Shown piece by piece: positions 1 to 9,392 of a stretch of DNA of 64,000 bases. The position numbers and the translations under genes are program-made. The DNA lies in assembly GCF_029869925.1 (NCBI RefSeq), contig NZ_CP118605.1, positions 2,428,501-2,492,500 on the forward strand. Direction: 5' to 3'. This DNA comes from Microbulbifer bruguierae. GTDB taxonomy: Bacteria > Pseudomonadota > Gammaproteobacteria > Pseudomonadales > Cellvibrionaceae. The notes beneath the pieces were generated by a model. It was not told the DNA's origin. It saw only the letters and a program-made list of their open reading frames with translations, and searched no databases. Position 1 is the stretch's first letter. Each line of letters opens with the position of its first letter.

Positions 1-22
1 GCAGGCGCGGATTCAAGCCCGC

Positions 23-1294
23 TCAGTCCCGCGGTAGAAACCGCTGCAGGATTTCGTCTATATAGTCATATCCGAATTGGCTGGTAGTAATTCGGGGCCC
101 CAGGGGCTCCACCAGCTCCATAGCCCGCAGACTCCGCCACTCGCGCTCGAGCACGGCCAATGGCAAGCCGGTATAGGCGGAGAAGGTTTCCACCTCGACG
201 CCCCCCTCCAGCCGCAGGGCATTCATCAGAAACTCCACGGGCAGCTCCGCCATCGCTACCGGGCTGGTTTTGGGCAATGGGAACGCCTCACCGCCATCGC
301 CCGAGCCCGTAGACAGCCCCAGGGATAAATAATCCCGGGGGGTGCGGGTGCGCTGGGTACGGATAATCTGCCCGATGTCCGGAAGGGTAAATTTGCCGTG
401 GGCACCTGCTCCAACACCGATGTAATCTGCAAATGACCAGTAATTGAGGTTGTGCCGGGAGGCCCGTCCCGCGCGGCCGTAGGCGGAGACTTCATAGCGC
501 GCATAGCCGGCATCACCGAGATACGCTCTGCCCGCGCGCTGGATTGCTGCGATCTGTGCCGAGCCCGGAGTAACCGGAGGTGCGGAGTAAAACGCAGTGT
601 TCGGCTCGATGGTCAACTGATACCACGAGATATGCTCCACACCCAGCTCCACCGCGCGCTGTAAATCCTTCAGCGCATCGGCTTCCGTCTGTCCCGGCAG
701 GCCGTGCATCAGGTCGATATTGATATTGCTAAAACCCGCGGCACGAGCCTGGGTAGCCGCAACTTCCGCCTCTGGCCCGGTGTGGATACGCCCCAGATTT
801 TGCAGCTGCAGCGGATCGAAACTCTGCACACCGATGGACAGACGATTGATTCCCGCACTGTGGTAACCGGCAAATTTCGCCTGCTCAAAGGTGCCAGGAT
901 TGGCTTCCAGGGTAATTTCAATTCCATCCTGGAAGCCGATCAGCGCTTCGGCAAGGTCGAGAATACGGCCGATCGCTACGGGAGAGAACAGACTCGGTGT
1001 CCCGCCACCGAAAAAGATCGAGCCTAGCCTGCGCCCCTGAACCCACGGCAACTGGCTGCGCAGGTCACGCTCCAGTTGGTCCACGTACTCTGCCTCGGGC
1101 ACATGGTTGCCCGCGGGTTCGCTGCCGATAGCGTGGCGGGTGGTCACATGGGTGCCCGGAGTGACCTCGTGAGAGTTGAAGTCGCAGTAGGGGCATTTGC
1201 GCACGCACCAGGGGATGTGCACATACAGGCTAAGTGGTGGCAGCCTCATCAGGGAGGCCTCAGTATTGGATAGCGCCGTTACGGGTGTATTCAC
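23..1294 (-). CDS. hemW: HemW, radical SAM heme chaperone
   Basis: Radical SAM protein of the HemW family (formerly annotated as oxygen-independent coproporphyrinogen III oxidase-like), thought to bind heme and deliver it to respiratory enzymes. The 4Fe-4S motif CVRKCPYC lies at residues 30-37 (Cys30, 34, 37), and a GGGTPS motif follows about 65 residues later. The extra fourth Cys spacing of true HemN is not seen. The 423 aa length is typical or slightly long. Residues 1-15 look variable, so translation could start at the internal Met16. It lies 8 nt downstream of rdgB, and the rdgB-hemW order is conserved in pseudomonads, so it is the last gene of the metX-metW-DUF4426-rdgB-hemW series. Confidence 0.93.
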   Translation of the reverse strand: MNTPVTALSNTEASLMRLPPLSLYVHIPWCVRKCPYCDFNSHEVTPGTHVTTRHAIGSEPAGNHVPEAEYVDQLERDLRSQLPWVQGRRLGSIFFGGGTPSLFSPVAIGRILDLAEALIGFQDGIEITLEANPGTFEQAKFAGYHSAGINRLSIGVQSFDPLQLQNLGRIHTGPEAEVAATQARAAGFSNINIDLMHGLPGQTEADALKDLQRAVELGVEHISWYQLTIEPNTAFYSAPPVTPGSAQIAAIQRAGRAYLGDAGYARYEVSAYGRAGRASRHNLNYWSFADYIGVGAGAHGKFTLPDIGQIIRTQRTRTPRDYLSLGLSTGSGDGGEAFPLPKTSPVAMAELPVEFLMNALRLEGGVEVETFSAYTGLPLAVLEREWRSLRAMELVEPLGPRITTSQFGYDYIDEILQRFLPRD

Positions 1295-1302
1295 GGTAAG
1301 GC

Positions 1303-1944
1303 TCAGATCAGCGTCTTGCCGGTTTCCACGTGCTGCTGTTCCGGAAGCACCATTTCTTCATGCCACAACTGTTCGAATTTCTTCACCGCCTGTGCGCGGT
1401 GGCTCAAGCGGTTTTTTACTGTGCGGGGCAGTTGCGCCGACGTCAGTTTTTCTGTGGCCACATAGAATAGCGGATCGTAACCAAAGCCCTGATCGCCCGC
1501 CGCACGGGTAAGAATCGTTCCCTGCCAGCGCGCGCTGCACACCAACGGTACCGGGTCATCCGGGGTGCGCACAAAGGCCAGTGCACAGTGGAAGCTCGCG
1601 CTTCGCTTCTCCAGCGGCACGCCTTCCAGTGCGTCGAGCAATTTCTGGTTGTTGTCCTCATCGCTCGCACCCGGGCCAGCATAACGGGCAGAGTAAATCC
1701 CCGGAGCACCACCAAGCACATCCACTGCCAGTCCGGAATCGTCCGCCAGTGCCGGCAAGCCACTGGCACGACTGGCATGGCGCGCCTTGATCAAGGCATT
1801 TTCTATAAAGCTGAGCCCGGTTTCTTCCGCTTCCTCATCCACAAATTCCGACTGTGGCAGCACCGCGATCTGCCAGCCGGCAAACAGCTCGGAAAATTCT
1901 TTCAGCTTGCCCGCATTGCCGCTGGCGAGAACAATCTTGTCCAT
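1303..1944 (-). CDS. rdgB: XTP/dITP diphosphatase (non-canonical purine NTP pyrophosphatase)
   Basis: House-cleaning enzyme of the Ham1/RdgB family that hydrolyses dITP, XTP and ITP to monophosphates and keeps deaminated purines out of DNA and RNA. The N-terminus carries the SGNxxK substrate motif (Ser8-Lys13 area), ADDSGL at residues 67-72 holds the catalytic and metal-binding Asp pair, and the C-terminal FGYDPLF and SHRA motifs are present. The 213 aa length is a little longer than the usual ~200 aa because of a C-terminal tail. It is followed after 8 nt by hemW, so the two are probably co-transcribed. Confidence 0.95.
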   Translation of the reverse strand: MDKIVLASGNAGKLKEFSELFAGWQIAVLPQSEFVDEEAEETGLSFIENALIKARHASRASGLPALADDSGLAVDVLGGAPGIYSARYAGPGASDEDNNQKLLDALEGVPLEKRSASFHCALAFVRTPDDPVPLVCSARWQGTILTRAAGDQGFGYDPLFYVATEKLTSAQLPRTVKNRLSHRAQAVKKFEQLWHEEMVLPEQQHVETGKTLI

Positions 1945-2047
1945 AGTGAATATTTTTGGTTTACCAATAAAAAACAGCGAGCGTAGAGGCCCGCTGATTG
2001 CTGCACTGCACTATACCGGGCCAGCTCTTGTAAAGCTGGATACCGGC

Positions 2048-2497
2048 TCAGTTCTTGTGAAGCTGACGACGAAAAGTAAGCTGTCGGTTGCTGCCATCGG
2101 GCAACACCAGATCAATATTAAATGTCAGACTTTCTTCGTTCTCGAAGCGGAAAGGTGCCAGATAGTAAACTGCGTCCTGGTCGCGAATTTCCTGAAAAGG
2201 TAATGATCGCGACTGCTGGATCAGGTTGGTGGCGGTGCCGGAAACACCCGCACTCATCCCTTTGATCCCGCCTTTTTCGGTAACCGAAATATTCACAAAC
2301 GCGCGGTCGCGGGCACGTACGAGATTATAGTTACGCGCCACATCCGGAGGGATAAAGTCACTATTGAACACGGTATAAGTCACCCGGTAATCACCGAAAT
2401 CCTCGTGACTTTCAATCGTGCGGGCACTTTGCGCCGCCGTTGCGACCGCCCAAAATAGCAGCGTAATGGAAATGATTGCAGCAAACAGACGTTTCAC
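2048..2497 (-). CDS. DUF4426 domain-containing exported protein
   Basis: Exported protein of 149 aa whose first ~22 residues form a signal peptide (short basic start, hydrophobic core, Ala-rich cleavage region). The remainder fits DUF4426 in length, beta-rich character and genomic position. In Pseudomonas the same family sits between metW and rdgB, as here. Its function is not known. An AGGAGGA-like ribosome-binding site lies just upstream of the start. Confidence 0.85.
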   Translation of the reverse strand: MKRLFAAIISITLLFWAVATAAQSARTIESHEDFGDYRVTYTVFNSDFIPPDVARNYNLVRARDRAFVNISVTEKGGIKGMSAGVSGTATNLIQQSRSLPFQEIRDQDAVYYLAPFRFENEESLTFNIDLVLPDGSNRQLTFRRQLHKN

Positions 2498-2626
2498 GGC
2501 GTCCTCCTTTGATTGAATTGTTCAGTACGGTTCGCGCTCGACCCTTTCACGCTGTGCCTCCGACGTTGTTACTGGAGACCTGCCCGCACCGAAGACGGCG
2601 CATCAAACAACCTTCTGCCCATAATA

Positions 2627-3220
2627 TTAGCGAGTCAGATGGTAAATCGCTGTCTCTCCGAATAGATTCGGCAAAAAGTCCTTCAAGGCCGCAGAAACCT
2701 TAGACTCCGAAACCACCTGACGGTGAAGAATCTGCCAGTTATGCTGGCGGCAGAGCACTTCAAAATCCCTGAAAGTACAAAAGTGAATATTGGGCGTGTC
2801 ATACCATTCATAAGGCAATAAGTCAGACACAGGCATACGTCCGGAGAAAGCCAGGTGCCAGCGCGCCTTCCACTGCCCGAAATTGGGGAAGGTGATAATG
2901 CATTCACGCCCCACCCGCAGCATTTCCTCGACCGCCAGATGGGGGAAACGCAACGTCTGCAGTGCCTGACTCATGACTACGGTGTCAAAACTGTGATCGG
3001 CAAAATTGGCAAGTCCCTTGTCCAGGTTCTGCTCCACAACACTGACGCCGCGCTCGATACATTTCTGGATTTCGGCCGGGTCTATTTCCAGGCCGTAACC
3101 ACTGACATTTTTATGCCTGCTCAAGCGTTGCAACAGTGCGCCATCACCACATCCCAGATCCAGCACACGGCTTTTTTCCGGGATCCAGTTATAAATGATA
3201 TCGAGATCCTTGCGCATCAT
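2627..3220 (-). CDS. metW: MetW, methyltransferase-like partner of MetX
   Basis: MetW-family protein with a class I SAM-methyltransferase fold: [12 protein letters not shown] (about residues 19-30) is motif I. MetW is encoded with MetX in many proteobacteria and is required for full homoserine acyltransferase activity in some of them. Its start (ATGATG) overlaps the metX stop by 4 nt, so the pair is translationally coupled. The 197 aa length is normal. Confidence 0.93.
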   Translation of the reverse strand: MMRKDLDIIYNWIPEKSRVLDLGCGDGALLQRLSRHKNVSGYGLEIDPAEIQKCIERGVSVVEQNLDKGLANFADHSFDTVVMSQALQTLRFPHLAVEEMLRVGRECIITFPNFGQWKARWHLAFSGRMPVSDLLPYEWYDTPNIHFCTFRDFEVLCRQHNWQILHRQVVSESKVSAALKDFLPNLFGETAIYHLTR

Positions 3221-4416
3221 GACAGCACCCCGCTTTGCCCTTCTTTCGCGACATTATCCATGTATGCGGAAAATATTTTCTCATAGCGCTCGTTGGGCAA
3301 TAGAAACGCGTCGTGTCCCATGGGTGACTCCACTTCGGCGTAGCTCACCGGAACATTGGCATGCATCAATGCATCGACAATTTCCCGCGAGCGCTCCGGG
3401 GCAAAGCGCCAGTCAGAGGTGAACGATACCAGCAGGAATTTACACCGCGCATGAGAAAAGGCTTTTACCGGGTCGTTGTCGTATTCCCTGGCGAGATCGA
3501 AATAATCCAGAGCCCGGGTCATCAGGATATAGGTATTGGGATCGAAGCTACCGGAAAACGAATCGCCCTGATAGCGTAGATAACTCTGTACCTGGAATTC
3601 CACCAGCTCTTCCACGCCCTGCTCGAACGTGCCCGAGCGCAATTCACGCCCAAACTTTTTGCCCAGTCCGTCATCGGACAGGTAGGTGATATGTCCGATC
3701 ATGCGCGCTACCGCGAGACCGTCCCGCGGCAGGGTGTTATTTTCCAGATAGCGGCCATCGCTGAAATTCGGATCGGAAGTAATGGCCTGGCGTGCGGTCT
3801 CGTTGAAGGCGATATTCTGGGCGGACAGCTTCATCGCCGACGCGATCACCACACAGTGGCGCAGGCGCTGCGGATACTCCAGCGACCAGCGCATCGCCTG
3901 CATGCCGCCGAGACTGCCACCAACAACCGCAGCCCAGCACTCGATACCGAGCAAATCCGCCAGCTGTGCCTGGCTGTGCACCCAGTCCCGCGCGCGCAGG
4001 GGCGGAAAATCCGGGCCCCAGGGTCTGCCGGTCTGTGGATTAATCGACGCCGGGCCAGTGGAGCCGTGACAACCGCCGAGATTGTTCAGTGCCACCACAA
4101 AGAATTTGTTGGTATCGATAGGTTTGCCGGGACCGATATAGTGATCCCACCAGCCGGGGCGCTTGTCACTGGTACTGTGGTAACCAGCGGCGTGATGATG
4201 GCCAGACAGGGCATGGCAGATCAGCACGCCATTGCTCCTATCCGCATTCAGGGTGCCGTAGGTTTCATATCTCAGAGTGTATTCATCGAGCACCCTGCCG
4301 CAGGCCAGTTTGAAGGGCCCGGGAAAAGTGTGGCTCTTGGGCTCAACGATACCCACCGAGTTTGCGGGCAGATCTGCCGTGTTTCCCAGATTGGGAGATT
4401 GCGCTTCCGTGGTCAA
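3217..4416 (-). CDS. metX: Homoserine O-acyltransferase (MetX)
   Basis: Alpha/beta-hydrolase-fold acyltransferase that activates homoserine for methionine synthesis. The nucleophile elbow [10 protein letters not shown] gives the catalytic Ser, TSDWRFAP the Asp, and [10 protein letters not shown] the His. The 399 aa length is usual for MetX. Pseudomonas-type MetX proteins linked to MetW use succinyl-CoA, but the acyl donor cannot be read with certainty here. It heads the metX-metW pair and is preceded by a 250 nt untranslated stretch. Confidence 0.93.
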   Translation of the reverse strand: MTTEAQSPNLGNTADLPANSVGIVEPKSHTFPGPFKLACGRVLDEYTLRYETYGTLNADRSNGVLICHALSGHHHAAGYHSTSDKRPGWWDHYIGPGKPIDTNKFFVVALNNLGGCHGSTGPASINPQTGRPWGPDFPPLRARDWVHSQAQLADLLGIECWAAVVGGSLGGMQAMRWSLEYPQRLRHCVVIASAMKLSAQNIAFNETARQAITSDPNFSDGRYLENNTLPRDGLAVARMIGHITYLSDDGLGKKFGRELRSGTFEQGVEELVEFQVQSYLRYQGDSFSGSFDPNTYILMTRALDYFDLAREYDNDPVKAFSHARCKFLLVSFTSDWRFAPERSREIVDALMHANVPVSYAEVESPMGHDAFLLPNERYEKIFSAYMDNVAKEGQSGVLS

Positions 4417-4666
4417 AATCTTTCGTGCGTGGTTGGTTGGCGGGGGGCCAAGTTTACGGAAGCTCGCGGGAGGAGTACACCGTTTGCGTCGGGAACCCCG
4501 GGAGTGATGTGCCCCGGATCACTGTCAGGCCGCCGGAGGATCCTCGACAAAGCTCGCGTGTACGCTTCCGGATCTTCCATAGACGAGGTGGCTGAGACAG
4601 GGTTGCTGCCGATAAGATACTCTTTCTCGGCAGCCTCGCCCGAGCCCCCCCGCCGCAAGCGCCCGC
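4417..4666 (-). promoter_or_regulatory. Long structured leader region upstream of metX
   Basis: A 250 nt interval between the GTPase stop and the metX start. It holds a strong stem, GCTGCCGA at 4605-4612 pairing with TCGGCAGC at 4627-4634 around a 14 nt loop, with no T-run after it on the minus strand. It could be an end structure for the GTPase transcript or part of a metX 5' leader. I could not match it to a known SAM riboswitch class. Confidence 0.35.
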
Positions 4667-6643
4667 TTAAGAGGCGACGGGGGCCTTGATGGGAGTTACA
4701 TTATTGGTAATCGTCGCCACCGGTGCCGGTGCAATGGGCTGCGGTGTCGCCTGAGTCTGTCTGAGCAGATCTTCCAGCGCGGACAGGGCGCCGTGGTTAC
4801 GCACCAGCTCTTCCTCCAGCGTGCGCAGATCGGTGCGCTTGTTCTGGGTCTTCTGTTTCAGTTCCGTCAATTTGATCAGATGGCGATTGAGCAGGTGTTT
4901 CTGGTACTGCACATGCTGTTTGAGCGGCTCCAGCACCTGATCCAGCCAGCCGTCCACTGAGGAAATCATCTGGCTGTACATACGCCCCACCTCGTTCGCC
5001 AAGGTCGCCACAAAACGTTCGGTCAGACGGTTGCGCCGGGCCAGCAACAGCTGCGGCGAACGGCGCAACTGAGCCGCCTGCCGATACAGGCCGCGCAGTG
5101 CCGCGCGGAAGCCGGCGATATCGAAATGCTGTTCCGCCGAAATAACGTTGCTGAGCGTCGAACGATCGTAAATCGCGTCGACCAGGCGGTTGGCCTGCTC
5201 TACTTCTCGCTCCAGGTTTGACAATTGATGCTCAACCCCACCCATAAAACCATCGATCGCGCGCGCCAGACCCAGCGGCGACCAACGCTCGTGCAGGGCA
5301 ATTCGCGTTTCATCGATCAACTGCTGCAGCTGCTGGCTGGATACCGGCGCCAACAGGGAGGCTCGCTGTCGGGAGAGCATGCGCTGGCTGGATTTCAGGG
5401 TCAGCAGCTCCTGATGGCAGAATTTGTGCTGCTCTTTGGCAGTCTGGTGTTGCTGCTTTAATTCCTCTAGCTGCTCCGGACTGGTGGCACCCTGGCGCTT
5501 CAGGTGCTCCAGTGTCGCGCGGCCACTGTTGAGGCGGCGCTTGAGAAGATCGCGGGTGTCCGCCATCAACATCAAGGCCTGATGCAGGGAGCGGTGGTCG
5601 GCGACCTTTTCCCGATGCTCCTGCAGTCGCAGCACCAATAGCCGTTCAAACTCGCTGAAACGGCTCTGTTGCAACAGCACCGGATCGCGCTCGGCGCGGG
5701 CGAGCAGGGCTTTTTTCGCGGATACCCCCACCACGTTGGCCTCCGGCAGATCCAGCAGCTTGCTCACTTCCGCGCGCATTTTTTGCAGCATCTGGTCGGC
5801 GTCCTCGTCGGGGTCGTCCCACAGCACGTCAATCTTGTTCAACAGTGCCATCACCGCCGTGCCGCGGTGTTCCCGCAGCGGCACCAGATGGGTCTCCCAC
5901 ATATTCAGGTCGGTACCACTGACGCCGGCGTCGGCAGACAGCAGGAAGGCCACCGCCTGGGCGCTGGGCAGGGTAGAGAGGGTCAGTTCGGGCTCGTTCC
6001 CCAGGGCGTTCAATCCGGGGGTGTCGATAATACGCAACCCCTGAGCCAGCAGCGGATGCGGCAGGGAAATGAGCGCGTATCGCCAGGCCGGGATCTGCAC
6101 CAGGTTGCCGGCGCCATCCAGATGGCGGCGATCGAAACCATAACGAGCGGCCTCTTCCGGTGTTACCGCCTTGGTGGCGGCAACCTTCATCAGGGCACCG
6201 CGGGTCGCCTCGGCATCGTCCGGGTCGAATTCAAAGTTGACCCACTTCTGCGGGATGCGACGAAAACTTTCCAGGCTGGTATTGGTGGCGAGGGTCTCGA
6301 TCGGCAGCAGGCGCACACAGGCCTGTTCGCTCCCATCACTGTAGATTTCCGTCGGACACATAGTGGTGCGGCCCGGTCGCGAGGGCAGCAGGCGTTTACC
6401 GTAAGTATGGGAGAGCAGCGCATTGATCAGCTCGGTCTTGCCACGGGAGAACTCTCCCACCAACGCAACGGTGAACTGGTCATCCCCCAGCAGTTGGCGC
6501 GCCTGCTGAACCACCTGGCGGGCGCCGGCAGAATTGGGGAAATGTTCTTCAAGCCACAGGTTGAAGTTGTGAAACTGGCGGTCCAGGGCCTTTTTCCAGC
6601 GGTCATAATCAGCAATGTGCTGGCGCAAAGTCGCATCTTCCAT
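4667..6643 (-). CDS. Dynamin-like large GTPase
   Basis: Large GTPase of the bacterial dynamin family, 658 aa. The G1 P-loop GEFSRGKT is at residues 63-70, a G2 threonine lies in TTMCPTEI (93-100), G3 DTPGL is at 207-211 and G4 NKID at 269-272. The rest is mostly helical, with Gln/Glu/Lys-rich coiled-coil stretches around residues 380-420 and 580-640, typical of a dynamin stalk. I see no clear transmembrane helix, and any paddle (around GFMGG, residues ~460-470) is short. The gene stands alone between metX and yggT, whereas many bacterial dynamins are encoded as tandem pairs. A membrane-remodelling role is family inference. Confidence 0.82.
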   Translation of the reverse strand: MEDATLRQHIADYDRWKKALDRQFHNFNLWLEEHFPNSAGARQVVQQARQLLGDDQFTVALVGEFSRGKTELINALLSHTYGKRLLPSRPGRTTMCPTEIYSDGSEQACVRLLPIETLATNTSLESFRRIPQKWVNFEFDPDDAEATRGALMKVAATKAVTPEEAARYGFDRRHLDGAGNLVQIPAWRYALISLPHPLLAQGLRIIDTPGLNALGNEPELTLSTLPSAQAVAFLLSADAGVSGTDLNMWETHLVPLREHRGTAVMALLNKIDVLWDDPDEDADQMLQKMRAEVSKLLDLPEANVVGVSAKKALLARAERDPVLLQQSRFSEFERLLVLRLQEHREKVADHRSLHQALMLMADTRDLLKRRLNSGRATLEHLKRQGATSPEQLEELKQQHQTAKEQHKFCHQELLTLKSSQRMLSRQRASLLAPVSSQQLQQLIDETRIALHERWSPLGLARAIDGFMGGVEHQLSNLEREVEQANRLVDAIYDRSTLSNVISAEQHFDIAGFRAALRGLYRQAAQLRRSPQLLLARRNRLTERFVATLANEVGRMYSQMISSVDGWLDQVLEPLKQHVQYQKHLLNRHLIKLTELKQKTQNKRTDLRTLEEELVRNHGALSALEDLLRQTQATPQPIAPAPVATITNNVTPIKAPVAS

Positions 6644-6810
6644 GTTAGGTATTCTTTTTATTACTACTTACGGGGTTGACCGTGCATTTTCCAGCAAGCA
6701 GGCACCGAGTTAAACCCCACTGAAGGATTTTCGGGCACCTGGCCAAGTTTAATCTGCTGCGGATGGACCAACTGACAGTTAAGTCAGCTCAGAAGGGAGA
6801 CAGAATGCTT

Positions 6811-6835
6811 GCGGAGCCAGAGCAAATGGCTCCGC
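6811..6835 (-). terminator. Stem-loop downstream of yggT
   Basis: GCGGAGCC (6811-6818) and GGCTCCGC (6828-6835) form a perfect 8 bp stem with a 9 nt loop, 15 nt past the yggT stop on the minus strand. No T-tract follows, so it is at best a weak intrinsic terminator or a 3'-end stabilising hairpin. Confidence 0.45.
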
Positions 6836-6849
6836 GGACAAGGTGCGGC

Positions 6850-7455
6850 TTAAAAGGGAATATGCCAGAACAGGTTATATACAACCGGTGGCATCTGGGC
6901 ACTTTGCGCAAATCCCAGCAACAGCTTGTCGGCAACGGTCAGCAGGATAAACACAAAAATCGGGCTGATATCGATCACCCCCAGAGGCGGGATGATTTTA
7001 CGCACCGGGGCATACACAGGCTCCAGCAGCTGCCGCAGCAGCATCAGTGCCGGGTGGCTGCTATGGGGCGCAATCCAGCTGACAACGATGGAAATCAGCA
7101 TGCCCACAAACAGGATCGCAATCAGCGTCATCAGGCAGCCAATCAGGGACCACAACAGCGCCGACAGTGGATTGAGCAACCCGGCGCCCACCAGAAAGCC
7201 CGCTCCCATGATCATCACCCAGCCGACCAGCAGCGCGAGAATGATGGATGCCATATCGATACCAAACAGGCCGGGCACCATTTTGCGCAGGGGGCGCAAC
7301 AGCGGGTTGGTGACCTTGACGATGCCCTGGGAGATCGGGTTGTAAAAATCCGCCCGCGCCACTTGCAGCATAAAGCGCAGAAGTACCGCAAACAGGAACA
7401 GTGCGCCGATCGTGGCGAGCAAAAATACGCCGATATTGCTAAAGGTGTTGCCCAT
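6850..7455 (-). CDS. yggT: YggT family integral membrane protein
   Basis: Small inner-membrane protein of 201 aa with two copies of the YggT domain, each a pair of hydrophobic helices. The repeated P(L/V)-x-x-(L/I)-R-(K/R)-(M/I)-(V/I)-P motif appears as NPLLRPLRKMVP in the first half and PVYAPVRKIIPP in the second. YggT has been implicated in osmotic-shock tolerance and, by homology to plastid CCB3, in membrane protein biogenesis. The exact role is open. It follows proC in the conserved yggS-proC-yggT order, separated by ~250 nt in which I see no gene. Confidence 0.9.
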   Translation of the reverse strand: MGNTFSNIGVFLLATIGALFLFAVLLRFMLQVARADFYNPISQGIVKVTNPLLRPLRKMVPGLFGIDMASIILALLVGWVMIMGAGFLVGAGLLNPLSALLWSLIGCLMTLIAILFVGMLISIVVSWIAPHSSHPALMLLRQLLEPVYAPVRKIIPPLGVIDISPIFVFILLTVADKLLLGFAQSAQMPPVVYNLFWHIPF

Positions 7456-7707
7456 CGAAAATCCTTGTTGTTTGGTAATTTTTGCCAGACCTATGGAATA
7501 GTTTTCATCTGGTTTCTTGTTTGCCTAGCAATCCCTGCGGCTCAGGTTTTGCAGCAGGTTTGGTGGCGGGGGATCACCCGGGTAAGGCTCCCCCTTCATT
7601 TCCTGGTGTTTCGCTCCGTAAGCGACGGCTATCTTCACCGCCTGAAATTTTCGCCAAGAGGTCCCTGTCCTTGAAATCGAGGAACTCTTAAATCAAGACT
7701 TCCTATT

Positions 7708-8559
7708 CTACTTATCCAGCTCCTTCGCCATCTCCGCCGCACGCGCCGCACAGTCACTCATCGCCTGCTCCACCAGCTCGGGCAAACCACCCTCCTGAAA
7801 GCGCTTGACCGCCCTTTCGGTGGTGCCATTGGGTGACATGACATTGCGCTTCAGTTGCGCCACATCCAAATCGCTGGCCACCGCAAGTTTCGCTGCGCCC
7901 AGGGCGGTTTGCAAGGTGAGGCGTTCTGCGTCGGCGCGGTTCATACCGGCTTTTTCCGCCGCGTCGATCATGGATTCCATAAACTGGAAATAGTAGGCCG
8001 GGCCGGAACCCGACACGGCGATCACCTGATCGATACCAGACTCCTGATCTACCCACAGTGCGATACCCACGGCATCCGCCATCTGGGTGGCGATCGACTT
8101 GTGTTCGTCAGTCACCCCGGCACCCGCATAAAGCCCGGTAACGCCAGTGCCAACCATCGCCGGCGTGTTGGGCATGGCGCGGATGATAGGTACGCCATCG
8201 CCCAGCCAGCGTTGATAAGCCGCCACCGGGATACCGGCCGCGAGTGTGATCACCAGGGGTTTGCGAGCGCTCACCTCGGGTGCCAGCGTCTCACAGAGTT
8301 CTTTCATCACTTGTGGCTTCACTGACAACACGACGACCTCTGCATCCGCGATGGCGGCAAGGTTATCCGTATTGCCACGCACACCGGTGCGCGCGGTGAA
8401 AGCTTTTAGCTTCTGCTGGTCACGCCCGGTGGCAACGATGCTGTCAGCGGGGTAGCCGCTGGCCACGAGCCCGCCAATTACGGCCCCCGCCATGTTGCCG
8501 GCGCCGCCGATAAATACCATTTTGTGTTGCGACTTGTGTTGCGGCGGCTGATTAGACAT
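7708..8559 (-). CDS. proC: Pyrroline-5-carboxylate reductase
   Basis: Final enzyme of proline synthesis, reducing 1-pyrroline-5-carboxylate with NAD(P)H. The N-terminal Rossmann motif FIGGAGNMAGAVIGGL is at about residues 12-27, MPNTPAMVGTGVTGL is in the middle, and the C-terminal ProC signature (VSPNGTTERAV region, here MSPNGTTERA) is near residue 242. The first ~10 residues are Gln/His-rich and probably disordered. It lies 51 nt downstream of yggS, presumably co-transcribed. Confidence 0.96.
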   Translation of the reverse strand: MSNQPPQHKSQHKMVFIGGAGNMAGAVIGGLVASGYPADSIVATGRDQQKLKAFTARTGVRGNTDNLAAIADAEVVVLSVKPQVMKELCETLAPEVSARKPLVITLAAGIPVAAYQRWLGDGVPIIRAMPNTPAMVGTGVTGLYAGAGVTDEHKSIATQMADAVGIALWVDQESGIDQVIAVSGSGPAYYFQFMESMIDAAEKAGMNRADAERLTLQTALGAAKLAVASDLDVAQLKRNVMSPNGTTERAVKRFQEGGLPELVEQAMSDCAARAAEMAKELDK

Positions 8560-8610
8560 GGTTTCCCTCTGAATCTGGTTATCGGAATGGTTAAAGGTGC
8601 GTTACTGATG

Positions 8611-9306
8611 CTATTGACGCGCACCGAAAATATCCGTGCCTATCCGCACGATGGTCGCGCCACTGAACACGGCCGCCTCCATGTCCCCGGACATACCCAT
8701 TGACAGGGTGTCCAGCGGCTGATCTGGCAGCTGCGCCTTCAATGCCGCCAGCAACGCCGCCAACTGCCTGAACGGTGTGCGCTGGTCCTCATTTTCCCCG
8801 CGGCGTGCGGGAATTGCCATCAAGCCGCGCAGGCGCAAGTTGGGCAGTTCGGCCACCGCGGCCGCCAGCGCCGGCAAATTTTCTGGAGATACACCGGATT
8901 TACTCTCTTCCTCGTCGATGTTCACCTGCAGGCAAACATTCAGCGGCGGCAGGTTGGGCGGACGCTGCTCCGACAGGCGACGCGCAACCTTGAGGCGGTC
9001 GACGGTATGCATCCACTGGAAATTCGCCGCCACATCTCGGGTCTTGTTGGACTGAAGGGGACCGATAAAGTGCCAGACGATATCCAGATCGGTGAGCGCC
9101 TGCTGTTTTTCCAGCGCCTCTTGTAGATAGTTTTCGCCAAAATGCCGCTGGCCGGCACTACGCGCAGCACGCACATCCGCAGCCGGGCGCGTTTTTGATA
9201 CCGCCAACAGCGTGACAGATTCCGGTGAGCGGTCGCAACTTTGGCAAGCGGTCACAATTCTGGCAGCGACGGAATTGAGGTTTTCGGCGATAGACCCTTT
9301 CGGCAT
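8611..9306 (-). CDS. yggS: YggS family pyridoxal phosphate homeostasis protein
   Basis: PLP-binding protein of the YggS/PROSC (COG0325) family, which buffers free PLP rather than catalysing a known reaction. The N-terminal AVSKTRPAADVRAA holds the Schiff-base Lys (about residue 38), FGENYLQEA is the next conserved block, and LSMGMSGDMEAA near the C-terminus is the phosphate-binding signature. The length of 231 aa is typical. It is divergent from pilT across an 86 nt interval, as in Pseudomonas. Confidence 0.95.
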   Translation of the reverse strand: MPKGSIAENLNSVAARIVTACQSCDRSPESVTLLAVSKTRPAADVRAARSAGQRHFGENYLQEALEKQQALTDLDIVWHFIGPLQSNKTRDVAANFQWMHTVDRLKVARRLSEQRPPNLPPLNVCLQVNIDEEESKSGVSPENLPALAAAVAELPNLRLRGLMAIPARRGENEDQRTPFRQLAALLAALKAQLPDQPLDTLSMGMSGDMEAAVFSGATIVRIGTDIFGARQ

Positions 9307-9392
9307 ATACTGGCACCCAATATTTGTTCGGCGGGCATTCTATGCATTCGCCGCTCGCGAGTCATATCCGAAGAATAACGAAAGGTAGCAGT

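Noticed and set aside
4413..4658. 81-codon frame in the metX leader, minus strand
   Set aside because: It has no recognisable domain, and its C-terminus runs into the metX start. A leader peptide cannot be excluded but there is no Met-rich stretch.
4417..4666. SAM-II or SAM/SAH riboswitch
   Set aside because: I could not find the conserved pseudoknot or core sequences of known classes.
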